From positions 55,721,201 to 55,785,200 of the forward strand of contig OZ020616.1 in assembly GCA_963971575.1 (NCBI GenBank): a stretch of 64,000 nucleotides of DNA, read 5' to 3'. Under the pieces are notes generated by a model. It had not been told where the DNA came from, ran no database searches, and saw only the letters and a list, made by a program, of their open reading frames with translations. The position numbers were made by a program, and so were the translations under genes. The number at the start of each line of letters is the position of its first letter. Position 1 is the stretch's first letter. Positions 19,955-30,880 of the stretch are shown in pieces. Source of the DNA: Liopterus haemorrhoidalis. Taxonomy: Eukaryota; Arthropoda; Insecta; Coleoptera; Dytiscidae.

Positions 19955-20935
19955 AGTGTTTTTCAACCAGTGGTGCACGGACCATCGGTGGTCCTTAGCA
20001 AAATTTTAATGGTCCACGAGAGTGTAAATTATTATTTTTGAGATTTTGTTAATTTTTTTTTTTTATATTTTATCCATTTTCTGTGATTTTTGTTCTTTTT
20101 TCAGTGATTTTATAATACTGATATACTATTGAGAACTGACACGCTCGAATACGCAGTCTGGTGGTCAAATATTGTACTAGGCGCTGTAGTACTGTTGAAC
20201 TTATTACATATTGTGGTGAATTTTTGTTAGAATGTCGATAGAAGTTGTGAAAAACTATAAAAGTAGAACAAATTGTAGTTTTTTGGCTGTCATTCAAGAC
20301 AGGACAAAGATAGGCATCTTAGTTTTTTTCTTTTCTTAAGAAAAATGGAGGAAAAGTTAATATGAAGTCCATATTGGGAAAATATTTGGTTATGGACAGG
20401 AGGAAGGCATGGAAATATATTTTGAATTAAAAAGTAACTGATACTATGCGAGTTTGTTCATTACATTTGTCGCAGAAAAACCAAACTGCACTAATATGCT
20501 TGCATCTGCAAGTTGCATATTTAACTTTTAGCTGAACCTGTCCAACTAAAACTAATTTTATTTCATGAGACAATGAACATAATGCACTTGTTTGCCAACA
20601 GAATCCATATATTGTAAATTCAGATGACCGACATTCAGATGTACTACTTAAAATTACTTGCCCGGCTCAACTACAAATTACGCTTCAATAAATCTATTGA
20701 AATTAAACTTTAAATACTGCAATTTAATGCCCACCTTCTGTTATACACCTAGATACATATTTAGCGCTTAAAAATTTAAAAAAATCGCAAATATTTACTC
20801 GCATTTTCATAAAATAAAAATGTACTGTAATTAAATTAACCTGTTCGCTATTAGCATATTGACAGCTGAATACTAGACACGACAGCCATATTGCCTTGGA
20901 GCACAGCGCCGCCATCGATAATGTCACTTCTCAAT
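19955..20935 (+). mobile_element. hAT-like left end and degenerate interior
   Basis: CAGTGTTTTTCAACCAGTGG followed by a GGACCA-rich block matches the ends of the hAT at 46062-46348. I found no right end. The segment at 20132-20240 is related to the duplicated unit at 20950-21168. Confidence 0.45.
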
Positions 20936-20949
20936 TGAGAAATGACACG

Positions 20950-21168
20950 CTCTAATACGCTAATTGCTGGCCAAATTATTGTACTAAATACTACAGTACA
21001 GTTTGAACTTATTACGTATATATATTCTTGTGTTGAATTTTTCTAACAATGTCTAATACGCAGGTCTAATACGCTAATTGCTGGCCAAATTATTGTACTA
21101 AATACTACAGTACAGTTTGAACTTATTACGTATATATATTCATGTGTTGAATTTTTCTAACAATGTCG
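20950..21168. repeat. Tandem duplication of about 110 bp
   Basis: Two nearly identical units (20950-21060 and 21064-21168) share TCTAATACGCTAATTGCTGG, TACTAAATACTACAGTACAG and TTGAATTTTTCTAACAATGTC. Near identity suggests a recent duplication. A more diverged relative lies at 20132-20240. Confidence 0.8.
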
Positions 21169-21702
21169 ACATAAGTTGTGAAAAACTGTAAAAACAGAAC
21201 AAATTGTAGTGTTTTTGCGACAGTACAAAGTGCAAAGATCAACAAACATTTTCTTAAAATACTTAATTAACCAAACTCTTATTTAAGAAATAAAATTCAG
21301 ATCGAGTTATCTCGTAGCGGTTTCGGCAAATTCGGTCATGAAATATTAACTAGACTATACATAATTAATACCCATTCGAACATTGAAAAATAATCTAACA
21401 AGAAAAGGTTCAATCGGTAGATTTTTCACGGTTCTACAGGTAATAAACTTGTGGTAGACTGTACCTCTATTATTTTTATGGGGGTGTGCAGGTTATTGAC
21501 CTCAAGCGACGGGCCAAACGCGCATTACACTTTTAGCTTACTATATTTGACCAAAAACTGTCTCAAATCAAAGCTAAAAGCAATATAATGGCTGCTATTC
21601 AACCACGTACGTCATGCAAGCCAATTTCTAAATAATTAAAAATTGTATCTCAATGTTTATTAAGGTAAACGAAGACAGTATGATACAACACTGTCAAATA
21701 CA
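21169..21702. other. No gene recognised
   Basis: AT-rich sequence with no coding or terminal-repeat signal. Confidence 0.4.
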
Positions 21703-22583
21703 TAATAGGGGATACGCATAAAATTTATATTTCCTTAAAACTACATTTTTTTGATATTTTAATGTTAGTTATGTCACCTAACACAACAAAAATCACATTT
21801 TAATTAATATTATAGCCAAATTTTTTAATTAAAATATTGTAAATTTGAAATAAGCCGACCACTCCGCGAAGGTTGCCGAGTAGATACGACTGAGACTGTA
21901 AGGGTTTGACGTCACAGATACAGACAAAACATAATGTTTACGTGTTTATATTGTATTGTTTGAGAGTTTTGTATTTGTTTTTAAACAATTTTTCACGCAT
22001 TTATTATTAAAATAATTTATAAAATATATGTACTCACATTAAAATGGTCTTCACAAACATAAAGTTTACTTTTTTCTGAAATATCGGTTTTATTTCGCCT
22101 CATAGCTTTTCTGTTGTTTTTCTTCATCAGGTAATTATATAAATTATTTTTTTGGATTTGTAATTGAACTATTTGTGCACATTGGTACTAAACAATATTT
22201 TCGACTATGTTTCGAAGTACTGCGGCCTGGATCTTCCATATTTTATATATTTTAATATAAAATTTAATTCGGTAAACATGTATAAATTGTTTTTATAGAA
22301 TTAAACTTTATTTTAATTAAAATCACTCTAACTTTACATAACCTATAAAAGTTATACAAACAAATAACTTCACGACAGACTATGTACGCTGGGTAGACTA
22401 GTAGTGTCATGTGTCAGTTAGAAGGGTATGACGTCACACCTCGTTTTCGCGCGCTACATACATTTATGATTTTTTTAAGCCTTCAAATTAAAAAAAAAAA
22501 AATTAAAAACTGTTTTTTATGTTTATATGCAACAAGAGGAATATAATAAAAAAAAATTAAAAAATCATGCCTATCCCCTATTA
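21703..22583. mobile_element. 877-bp non-autonomous element with TA duplications
   Basis: The element spans 21705-22581. ATAGGGGATACGCATAAAAT at the left is inverted at the right (complement ATAGGGGATAGGCATGATTT), with TA on both sides (21703-21704, 22582-22583). Inside, GGGTTTGACGTCAC and GGGTATGACGTCAC recur 522 bp apart, each with the CRE palindrome TGACGTCA (21907-21914, 22429-22436). No transposase is present. Confidence 0.7.
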
Positions 22584-23622
22584 CAATACGAGAGGGAAGG
22601 ATATATTCTCTATACCGAGCTATAAATATTGCTTGACAGGTTCATCTGTCCTTGATTAAAGGTACAGATCTTTATAATAATCTGCCTGTAGCGCTCCTAA
22701 AAACTAAAAAATCAATTCAGGGAAAAAAATGTTTTAATACAGGGAAACTTTTATAGCATAATAGAGTTTAAAATATTCAAATTTTTGTAAAATATAACAA
22801 CTTGACTTAAGTTTCTGTATTTTTGAATATACAATTAAATTTGTTAAAGATTTATTATTATTTGGAGTTTTTAAGGTCTTGACAAATATCTACAAGTCGT
22901 AAACTTCAGAAGAGTCGTAACCTCATTGCCTGTAGAGGCCTTTATGTATCCTTCTGACAATTTTTCACTACTAAGCTGGTAAAATACCTATTTTTTGGTG
23001 AAAAGCAGAAAGTATAAAAGGGTATCATCAGTTTTTAGTCACTTATAAATATTTTTAAACTCCTCAATGTAGATAACGTCGCTCGAACCGTTCAACTGAT
23101 TATTGAATAAAGTTCTAATCTATATGAAATACAAATATACAGCTGAGCGACTATTTTCTTATTACATGATCGCCGCAGGATAAATGCAGTAAAAATTCTT
23201 TTCTCCACGACCACTATAGAATTTACCAATTCTAAAACCAATTTTGACTACAGAAAGTTAATATTCTAACACAAGAGTTGGAATATTATTCTAAAGCACT
23301 TATTTTCTTATGCATTTTGCGTGTATTTCATTCCATCACTTGTTATGGAATAACTATTTCATACTTGTTGTCTTTTGTTTTTGTAGGGTTACATTAAGAT
23401 ATATGCAACGTTTACATTAAATAAATGCAACATTACTACCTAACCTAAAATAGTGGCCGATGTGCGGCAAATTAAATTATAATTAAACAAAAAAAAAAAT
23501 TAAATAGTTTAATTAATTGATTAATTTGTTATGTAATATAAATTATTTGTTAAGATAAAATGTGTGTTAAAATAATTATTTGTTAATTTATTTTTCTTTT
23601 TGGTGGTCGTGGAGACAGTAGG
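22584..23622. other. AT-rich; weak LINE trace
   Basis: Near 22665-22760 the plus strand reads GTDLYNNLPVALLKTKKSIQ, like the YNxLP block of a LINE ORF2 C-terminus, but it is too short to claim firmly. The remainder, including the A/T-rich tract near 23480-23600, shows nothing. Confidence 0.3.
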
Positions 23623-23730
23623 GTCTGTGACTCGGTTGGAATGAGAAAATTCGTTGCTCGTGGTTCCTCACGCTCGCGCTCGGAATGTTCCACTCGCATC
23701 GAATTTTCTCATTCCAACCTTGTTACAGAA
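23623..23730. mobile_element. Hairpin MITE, copy 1
   Basis: TCTGTGACTCGGTTGGAATG at the left pairs with the complemented right end TCTGTAACAAGGTTGGAATG, and both arms continue AGAAAATTCG. The loop is GC-rich (GGTTCCTCACGCTCGC). A second copy lies at 50455-50572. Confidence 0.75.
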
Positions 23731-24419
23731 TATACTATTAATAATAGATACTGATGTTATGACGTTTCATAAAAATAAATTTCGAATGCTTATATATCCA
23801 CTATATTTTGAGCTTTTTAATTTATTATGGTATAATTAAAAACATTCGTCTTGACTTTTAGGGGCGGTAAAGACGACGGGCGTTATATTTATATGTTTGA
23901 ATTGCATAGTAGCATTAAAGGCTTGGTATGGGTGCGTTCTTGACAAATACAGAAAAATGCGCATACCCGATGTTGCTGATAGCGCTGAAAGTCGAATTTT
24001 CTGAATGACACCACGCTTGTGACCCCAGACGAACTACACCACGGTTGGGTATTTTCAATATTAAGTGATCCTATTGGTTGAATTTCTTGTACCACGCTCC
24101 CAACGTCTGCATGAAAATGACAACCACCTCTTCTCGACCTTGAAACTGCATTTAGACGGCACCTTTCTCGACCGACGACGAAGTCAAAAAAGCCAACGTT
24201 GTTTTTTTAACGTTGAAGTAAAAATTGAAGGGCGTTATAATAAATATTTGGATTTAAGACTATTATGTAAAAAATAATTAATACTTTGAAATACATTTAA
24301 AATTTTATTAAAATATATTGATGCTTTTTTTTGTAAAAAAAAAAATTAATCTTAGATTTTGACGGCTCTCTTATTTTAATCTTGACTAAACATTTTTGTT
24401 CCAGGTTTTCAATCATATA

Positions 24420-24671
24420 ATGAAAAAACATCACTCCAAAAAACCAGTTGCGAAACCACCTCCGAAGAAATCCGAAACCACAACAGAAGGCTACGATTCT
24501 GAAAACGAAACTGGAACATTCTCAGCCTGGTTACGTTCAGGTGAAGGAACTGAATTAATGAAAATATTTGTCGTCGCAAACTCTTTAATAGTATTTTTAA
24601 CAATGTCTTGGCCACATCTTAAAGAAATGTTCAGTACGTTATACACCATGATAACCGAACTACAATTTTAG
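24420..24671 (+). CDS. Small single-pass membrane protein (first ORF of bicistron)
   Basis: This is an 83-residue protein of unrecognised family. The start chosen is the first ATG after the splice acceptor at 24404; the TTG further upstream lies in the intron. Residues 2-17 are strongly basic and proline-rich (KKHHSKKPVAKPPPKK). Residues 18-33 are acidic and polar. Then comes FSAWLRSGEGTEL, and one hydrophobic helix at about 47-65 (MKIFVVANSLIVFLTMSW). A short amphipathic tail ends in ELQF. There is no cleavable signal peptide. The basic N-terminus plus a single C-terminal helix suggests a tail-anchored or inner-membrane small protein, possibly mitochondrial. The second ORF follows 22 nt later on the same exon. 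Drosophila has such bicistronic pairs of mitochondrial peptides (sloth1/sloth2), but I see no sequence match to those families. Confidence 0.7.
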   Translation: MKKHHSKKPVAKPPPKKSETTTEGYDSENETGTFSAWLRSGEGTELMKIFVVANSLIVFLTMSWPHLKEMFSTLYTMITELQF

Positions 24672-24693
24672 ATCGTAAAAAAAATTGTTCAAA

Positions 24694-24948
24694 ATGATCG
24701 GAATCATTTTCCGCAGTGTTATTATTATTGGAGTTGTATTCCAATACAGTTTCAGTGTTTTTAATACGATAGATAAATATTTTAGCGAACAATTCAAGAA
24801 GTATCATAATTTACATTCGGAAAAGGCTATCGATAACACAACAAATAGTACGATAACTCCGGAGAAAATGATAGAAACTACAGAAGTATGTGTTAAACCA
24901 AAATTCTTAGATTATTTTATTAATTATTGTCCTGCTGTTAAATTTTAA
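24694..24948 (+). CDS. Small N-terminally anchored protein (second ORF of bicistron)
   Basis: This is an 84-residue protein of unrecognised family. The ATG at 24694 is the first after the stop of the preceding ORF, and its context (TTCAAAATG, A at -3) is a good insect start. Residues 2-22 are hydrophobic (IGIIFRSVIIIGVVFQYSF), fitting a signal anchor or membrane segment. The rest is polar, with two N-x-T/S sites (NTT, NST), a TTEVCVKPKFLDYF stretch and a terminal INYCPAVKF. Two cysteines (about residues 66 and 79) could form a disulfide. An N-terminal anchor on a small soluble tail is seen in mitochondrial assembly and MICOS proteins, among others, but no family can be assigned. Translation would need leaky scanning or reinitiation after the first ORF. 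A short separate mRNA cannot be excluded. Confidence 0.6.
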   Translation: MIGIIFRSVIIIGVVFQYSFSVFNTIDKYFSEQFKKYHNLHSEKAIDNTTNSTITPEKMIETTEVCVKPKFLDYFINYCPAVKF

Positions 24949-24974
24949 TCACTACTAAAAATAACCTAATTGTT

Positions 24975-24980
24975 AATAAA
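24975..24980 (+). promoter_or_regulatory. Poly(A) signal of the two-ORF gene
   Basis: AATAAA, 27 nt after the second stop codon, followed by further AT-rich sequence. Confidence 0.7.
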
Positions 24981-25000
24981 GCAACTAATTCCCTTAAAAA

Positions 25001-25769
25001 TAAAACGTTTATTGTTATGCAATACATGCATTTTTTTCTTTTGTTAACCAATATGTAAACAATGTAAAGAATTTGTTAAATAAAACTAATATTTATATTA
25101 AAAAGCATTGTTTTATTAGTACATACACATAAAAAACATTACAATAACTTACATTTTTATGTATTTTTCATCATAATTTAATATTTTCATTCATATTTTG
25201 TATCTGAAACAATTATAACCTTAAAATTTGTTAGATTATTATAAAACTACTTAACTTACCACATTTTTTAAATAATATGGTATAAAACAACAAAAAAACA
25301 CGAAAATAAAATTAAAGTAAAATAAAATATAAAGTAGATAAAATTTAAACAAATTTAAAAACAACGGATCACACTCTTGTTTATTTTAAACACGCATGCG
25401 CGAGATTTACCGTAAATCATTTTTGATTTTTAATCAAATATTTTGGATTTATGGAGTTCCCCTATTTAAAATAGTATAAAAACATATCACTGTAACCTAT
25501 TTTTATAATTTATTGTTTAAGCTATTAATTGGATTTAAACTAATTAGATTTACTGTACTTATATGTTTTTAATTATTATTTTATTTGTATTTTATATTTG
25601 TTTTGTAAAATTTAATATTACTCCCGAACATATTCTTTCTTTTTAACTAGCGATTATGTAGGATGTTCTTAAGCTTAACTACATACAATTATTATATTAG
25701 TGCAAATAACATCCAGTTAAATTGTATAACTCAAATAGAACACTGGTGTTATGTTGTAAAACTTTTAAA
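25001..25769 (+). promoter_or_regulatory. Intergenic region, presumptive SLC17 gene promoter
   Basis: This 770-bp AT-rich stretch between the two plus-strand genes must hold the promoter and 5' UTR of the transporter gene. The only striking motif is CGCATGCGCG (25393-25402), close to the NRF-1/erect-wing palindrome, about 370 bp before the ATG. No TATA box is evident at a convincing distance. Confidence 0.3.
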
Positions 25770-28700
25770 ATGCCTCTTGAAACTATAAAAAGGGGTAGTA
25801 TTCAAGTGCAAAGGGCTGCGAAAGAAGTTAAAGGTAATGTTTAAACCTTTAATAAATCATATACTCTTCTTAAAGTGATTTTGTGGGTAATTTTTTAGAT
25901 AAAATTGGTTCTCGGACGATGTTAACATTTTTCGTAACAACTGGATTTGTAATTTGCGGAATTGTGGAGCAAAGTGCTAGTGTTACCCTTCACGCTAATT
26001 CTCCCCCAGTTATAACAGCTGCAGAATTTGCAGAATATGTTGAAAATACTTCTTACATTACAAGATATTGTCAAACAAATTTTAGTATAACAGATAGAAA
26101 CGATACGGTTAAAACAACTCATGTTGTCCTTTCTCTACCACATATTGAAGTAAGTTATTGGCTTAAAGATACGTTCATATTATCATGCATGTATCGTTTC
26201 CTGCACGGCAAATGCTATTCAGTACTTATAGGTATTCTATAGAACTGTTCATACTTAACGTTGCATATGCGTTTCAGTATTCTCACACTGTCCGCCTCTA
26301 GCATTATATCTGAGAATATTTGCGTGAACTGTTGTTTTTGTACTGAAGAATTTTTGTAAACTAATAATGTATTTTATGTTTTTGTTTTTGTTTCAACTTT
26401 ATTGTTATGACACTCACAAGTGCTTCTGTTCCATTGTATTTAATAATAATAAACATTATTCGTGAAGGAAACGCTACGTGCTTGATGATATGAACGTATA
26501 TTAAGGCTATAATAAGTTGTAATTTAAACAAAATATAGATTCCCATGTCCCGGACGGAGCAAACAGAATCAATTCTGAGGGAAGCATTTATGTGGGGTAC
26601 CCTTGTATCACCATTAGGGGCCAGTAGAATAGCTGCCAGATCAGGAGCAGAAAGTCTTTTTGGATTTGCAGTTTTAGGAACAGGATTAGTTGCCATTTTA
26701 GTACCAGCAGCTTGGCTAAGTCCTTACCATGTTGCTTTAAGGATACTACAAGGAATGTGTATGGTAAATTTATAAATAACCTTGGCTTTAAGCGGAACTA
26801 GATTTTCAATTCTAGTAACTTTTACAGATTAAGTGAGACTTTTGATCATTTTGGTTAAAAAAACCCACTGCAAACCTTAAAAATACAGCCCATGACAAAG
26901 TGGCGGTGCTAGCTCTTAAAATCTGGGGGTCAGAAATTTTTTTAGAAAAATTTGGGGGTCAGGAAATATTTGAAATCATTGTTTTATCGTTTACACAGTG
27001 ATGACCTAAAAAAAAAGTTCCTTACTTCTAAAATACATATTTCTCCAAGCAATTCTAGAGGGGTCAACTGGGGGCCAGAGCAATTTTGGGGGGGGGCGAA
27101 CCCTCTGCTAACGCTGCCACTGCCATGACAACTTACAAAAATGAAAATTCCAGTTAGTTCCGCTTAAACGTTTGGAATATCCTATATGTGTTTGTTTTTT
27201 TTTTGTTAATTTAATATTTCTAGGGTGCAACTTGGCCCGCAGCTCACATGTTGGCAGTCACCTGGTTCAAACCCAAACATGTTTCTGGTTTTGTGTCTTG
27301 CTATACAGCAGTGAACCTTGGCTATGCTGTTGTGGGACTGCTGGGGACACCTCTTGTTAGAATTTGTGGGCGTGATTCAATCTCCTACCTTATTAGTATT
27401 GTAGCACTGTTGTGGTACTGCTTATGGTGGAGATTTGTAGAGGAAAGTTTGAGTGCCACCATGCCCAAAAGAGATGTATAATATACATTTGTGATACCTT
27501 GGAAAGAGATTAATATTTTATTTACAGGAACATAGAAATTTACCCTGGAGGAGATTATTGTTATCAGGACCGGCTTGGGCTTGTGGGGTTGCTGTAGTGG
27601 GGAGCCAATGGGCTGATGCAACCCTGATGTTAGGGGTCACCAAATTTTTGAAGCTGGTTTACGGATTCTCAACAGCTCATGTAAGAAATATGTTTAAATG
27701 TGAAGTTATATTTTTTAATATTTAGATTTAATTATATATTGTAATTTTTAGGAACATGTGTTGGTATCTTTGCCACATGTAGGCCATTTTGTATCAGCCC
27801 TAGCTTTTGGAATGCTTGTTGACCATGTTAGAGGTACAGGATTGGTTTCAACAACAACTGCCCGTAAATTTTTTGTTTATATCTGTAAGTACGACTTTTA
27901 AATTTAAATATTGTATTACAATTGTAAATTTACTTTGTATTTCGGGTTTTACCAGGAATACAGATTATATGTTGTTGGAAAGTTTACCGATTGCTTTTTC
28001 TTTCTAATACTTTTACATTTTTTTTTTTTTAAATAATAATAATAACAATATGAAAACGTTAGAACCTATCAATTAAATGTAGAAGATGGTGTTTTTTGAG
28101 TCTTCTAACTTCTTCGCTGTTGTCTAAAAGTTAAATGGCATATGGGTTGGGATGTTCCTTTAGTCGTGTTATATATTTGCTGCTAAATTTTGTAATTTCC
28201 TCTTTGACTGTGGGCATCTGGAGGTCGTATGTATATTTGTGTTTGACACGTACTAATGTGCATTACTTACGGTGCGTAATGTTTTGGATTGGAACCTCTG
28301 TATTATTTCTATGTTGGAATTACTCGCAGTGCCCCATAGCTGTATTCCGTAGGTCCATATAGGTTTGAGAATAACTTTATACAGTAGTAATTTATTATCC
28401 ATTGATAATGTTGACCTTTTCCCTATCAGCCAGTATAGTTGGTTTGTTTTTAATGTTAGTTGTTTCCTTTTAGTAGTGATGTGTTTTTTCAATGTCAACC
28501 GTCTATCTAGGTGCAGTCCGAGGTATTATGCACTTTCTGATTATTATGCACAGGTGATTGCAGTACCTGTTCATTTAATTTGACTGGTGGACAGGATTGT
28601 CTTTTTGTCGTAAACATTACGTGGATCGATTTCGTTTCATTGACTTTAATTCACCATTTTTTCAGCCATTTTTGGGTCTCAATTAAGGCTTCTTGTAGAA

Positions 28701-30583
28701 TATGGGATGCTTCAGTAGGGTCTTCGTGTGTGGCCAAGACCGCTGTGTCGTCAGCAAATCTTGAGAGAATTGTATTTTCCGTTATTGGTAGGTCCACAGT
28801 GTATATAATGTACAGCAGTGGCCCAACTACGTTACTTTGTGGAACTCCAAAAAAATTGGGTATAAGTTCACTATATTCGTTCCCCATTCGGACTTGAAAA
28901 TATCTGTCAGTGATGTAGGATTTCAATATTCGATAATAAGTATCGGGAAGAGTTTTCTTTAATTTGTGCAGCAATCCTATGAATCATACTTTATCGAATG
29001 CTTGAGATATGTCCAGAAAAGCTGTCGAACAGTGCTTTTTTGATTCAAGTGCTTCGCTTATGGATTTTACAACCCTATGTATTTATTAGATTGTACCATG
29101 TTTTTGTCGAAATCCAAATTGATGGTCTGGAATTAATTTGTTTTCTGTTAGTATAGGTTGAAGTCGTTTTAAGAGTGTTTTTTCGAAGATTTTGGATAAA
29201 GCAGGTAAAAGACCAATGGGTCTGTAAGACTTGACGCCCTTTGGGGGTTTCCCCGGTTTCGGCACAAGAATTATATTGGCAAGTTTCCATTGTAATGGAA
29301 AATTTCCGAGTCTCATTGCGGCGTTGAATATTGCTGTTATTAGCTTGATACCTTCTTTCGGTAATTCATGTAGTATTTTTTTTACATATATTTTCACATT
29401 GTTTGCTAAAACTGTAAAATAATGTTATTTTTTCGGTCCATCTAATATGTTGAATACAACATTTCTTATTTTTCTGTGTTTTGATTCTAGCTCACTTTTT
29501 ACCGGCGGCGCTAATGTTTGTTTTGGGGTACACTGGTTGCGATCCAACCGCCCCCGCTGCTTTGTATTGTGCAGCTTTGATGCTAACAGCTGCCACTCCC
29601 GCGGGGGTGTATGCCAGTGCTGCTGACATTGCCCCCAATTACGCAGGTCAGTACTTTAAAAATAATTTTAAAGAAGTTAAATTATGAGGACTGTTCAATT
29701 TTGACCAGTGATTAATTTTAATTTGGTTGATATAAATAATGAATTTACATTATATATATGTCATTTTTCTAATTAACAACCCCCTTGGAAAATAGATTTG
29801 TTGCATTGCTTCGGTACATTTCGTATTCCCGTTGAAAAAAATTGATGCAGGTCAATCTTTAACGTCCCTTGTATAAAAAAAACTTTCAGAAACTGCAGTT
29901 TATTGTTCCTAGCTAAGTGTTCTAACAATTGTAATCGTCTACCTCTCGTGTTTCCCATTTATATTTTGTATCTTGTTATGTTCTGCAACAATATTGCGTC
30001 TAATTATTATCATTTAATAAAAGAAATTATTCACATGTTAAATGACAATACTAGGAAATATGTAATATGTATACATATGTGTATTGTTTATTTTTTTCTA
30101 ACTTTCTTTTTTCAGGAACTGTGTTTGGCTTATGTCAGACTGTTGGAGCTGCTGGTTTACTCGCTGCTAACTACGTGGTATCTGAAGGTTTACATGGATC
30201 TGTAAGACTAGATAATTACTATATTTTAAAATAATTGTTATGTCTTGTTAAAGAAAGTAAAAGCATGAAGTTTAACCATTCATTTAAAAAAATGATATTA
30301 AAATAGCTAAGAACTGTAGCCTCTTCAGTTATTTATTTTCTTGTAGTTTGCAGGTTGGTGGAGATTGGTCTTTGGAGCATCTTCAGCAGTTCTTCTCCTA
30401 ACAGCAGCAGCGTTCATGGCACTAGGAAGTGGCTCAGTGCAAGACTGGAATACACCTGAACCTCCGTCTCATAGAGGGTCAACTTCTCATAGAGGTTCTA
30501 CTGCCCATAGTATAGTACAAAACATAGAACTGAATGAAAGAGAAAGCCAATTGCTTCCAGTACCAGAATGCCCAGAAGAATAA
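25770..30583 (+). CDS. SLC17-like major facilitator transporter, nine exons
   Basis: Exons: 25770-25833, 25899-26149, 26539-26763, 27224-27475, 27528-27680, 27752-27884, 29491-29646, 30116-30201, 30347-30583. All introns are GT-AG, the phases agree, and the total is 1557 nt (518 codons plus stop). The protein is a multi-pass solute:anion symporter of the SLC17 type (phosphate/sialic acid/vesicular transmitter group), expected at the plasma or vesicle membrane. Exon 2 gives the first helix (MLTFFVTTGFVICGIVEQSA) and a glycosylatable loop (ENTSY, TNFSIT). Exon 3 has GASRIAARSGAE, matching the family's G-x-x-LA-x-R-x-G loop. Exons 3-4 give LRILQGMCMGATWPAAH, the counterpart of RVLQGLxEGxxxPAxH, but with Met for the usual Glu. 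The PWRRLLLSGPAWA block starts the second half. The last exon ends in a cytosolic tail with duplicated HRGST and SQLL. The substrate is unknown, and the family position is divergent. Introns 3 and 6 contain transposons. Confidence 0.9.
26780..27180 (+). mobile_element. Family M MITE in SLC17 intron 3
   Basis: The right end is TTAGTTCCGCTTAAACGTTT followed by GGAAT. The left end is a degraded TTGGCTTTAAGCGGAACTAG. The interior block TTTTGATCATTTTG is shared with the copies at 36918-37715 and 48243. It is split by a hAT-type element at 26898-27122 and lies wholly in the intron. Confidence 0.7.
26890..27130. mobile_element. Nested hAT-type MITE
   Basis: A 225-bp element (26898-27122) between perfect 8-bp duplications CCATGACA (26890-26897, 27123-27130). 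The ends are AAGTGGCGGTGCTAGC and, complemented, CAGTGGCAGCGTTAGC. It contains the 'GATGACCTAAAAAAAAAGTT' type repeats and G-runs also seen in the hATs at 42400 and 58630. It inserted into an older family M MITE within the SLC17 gene. Confidence 0.85.
28016..29420 (-). mobile_element. Jockey-clade LINE fragment in SLC17 intron 6
   Basis: It is antisense to the host gene, which helps explain tolerance. The poly-T run at about 28016-28030 is its poly(A) tail. From 5' to 3' on the minus strand come: WKLANIILVPKPGKPPKGVK, SYRPIGLLPALSKIFEKTLL, the palm motif LSRFADDTAVLATHEDPTEA, and the C-terminal LKPIWTYGIQLWGTASNSN and IQRFQSKTLRTV. Frameshifts separate these blocks. The endonuclease domain is absent (5' truncation near 29420). 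The copy supplies most of the 1.6-kb intron. Confidence 0.85.
28651..28974 (-). pseudogene. Reverse transcriptase palm remnant (Jockey)
   Basis: A 107-codon open stretch holds FFGVPQSNVVGPLLYIIYTV (a degraded GVPQGSVLGP block) and the intact catalytic box FADDTAVL. Interrupting stops occur on both sides, and neighbouring open stretches at 29086-29397 and 28253-28498 hold the fingers and the C-terminus. It lies in SLC17 intron 6, antisense. Confidence 0.8.
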
Positions 30584-30755
30584 AAATCACTAAATTGGTT
30601 TTAAAGAAATAATACAGGTCAAAGGTTATTCTAGCGAAATTTATGGGAGCATACAACATATTTTTTATGATGAATATAGGTGAAACATACTCGGGAGCTA
30701 GTACAGGTGGTCCCAAATACAATACGAATTTGCCAATATATTTCAAGATAAACCC

Positions 30756-30761
30756 AATAAA
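30756..30761 (+). promoter_or_regulatory. Poly(A) signal of the SLC17-like gene
   Basis: AATAAA, 173 nt after the stop codon. It is the first canonical signal downstream, although an AATACAAT-like stretch lies nearer. Confidence 0.55.
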
Positions 30762-30880
30762 ATATTAAAATATTGATAATAAAATTAAAAGTGTTCCCAA
30801 CCCGTCTAGCCCCTAATGACTAACTACTCTTTCTTTCCAGTTATAAACAAAATAATTTTTTATTTGAGTCTTCTATTTTT

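Larger units (their letters stand above)
24405..24980 (+). other. Terminal exon of a two-ORF (bicistronic) mRNA
   Basis: A consensus acceptor (TTTTTGTTCCAG, ending at 24404) precedes this exon. Two complete ORFs (24420-24671 and 24694-24948) follow one another without overlap, 22 nt apart. A single AATAAA (24975-24980) lies 27 nt after the second stop. No splice sites or poly(A) signal separate them. The upstream exon(s), probably non-coding, were not located. Confidence 0.6.

Noticed and set aside
22665..22760. LINE ORF2 C-terminus (LYNNLP block)
   Set aside because: Only about 20 residues resemble the motif, with nothing supportive on either side.
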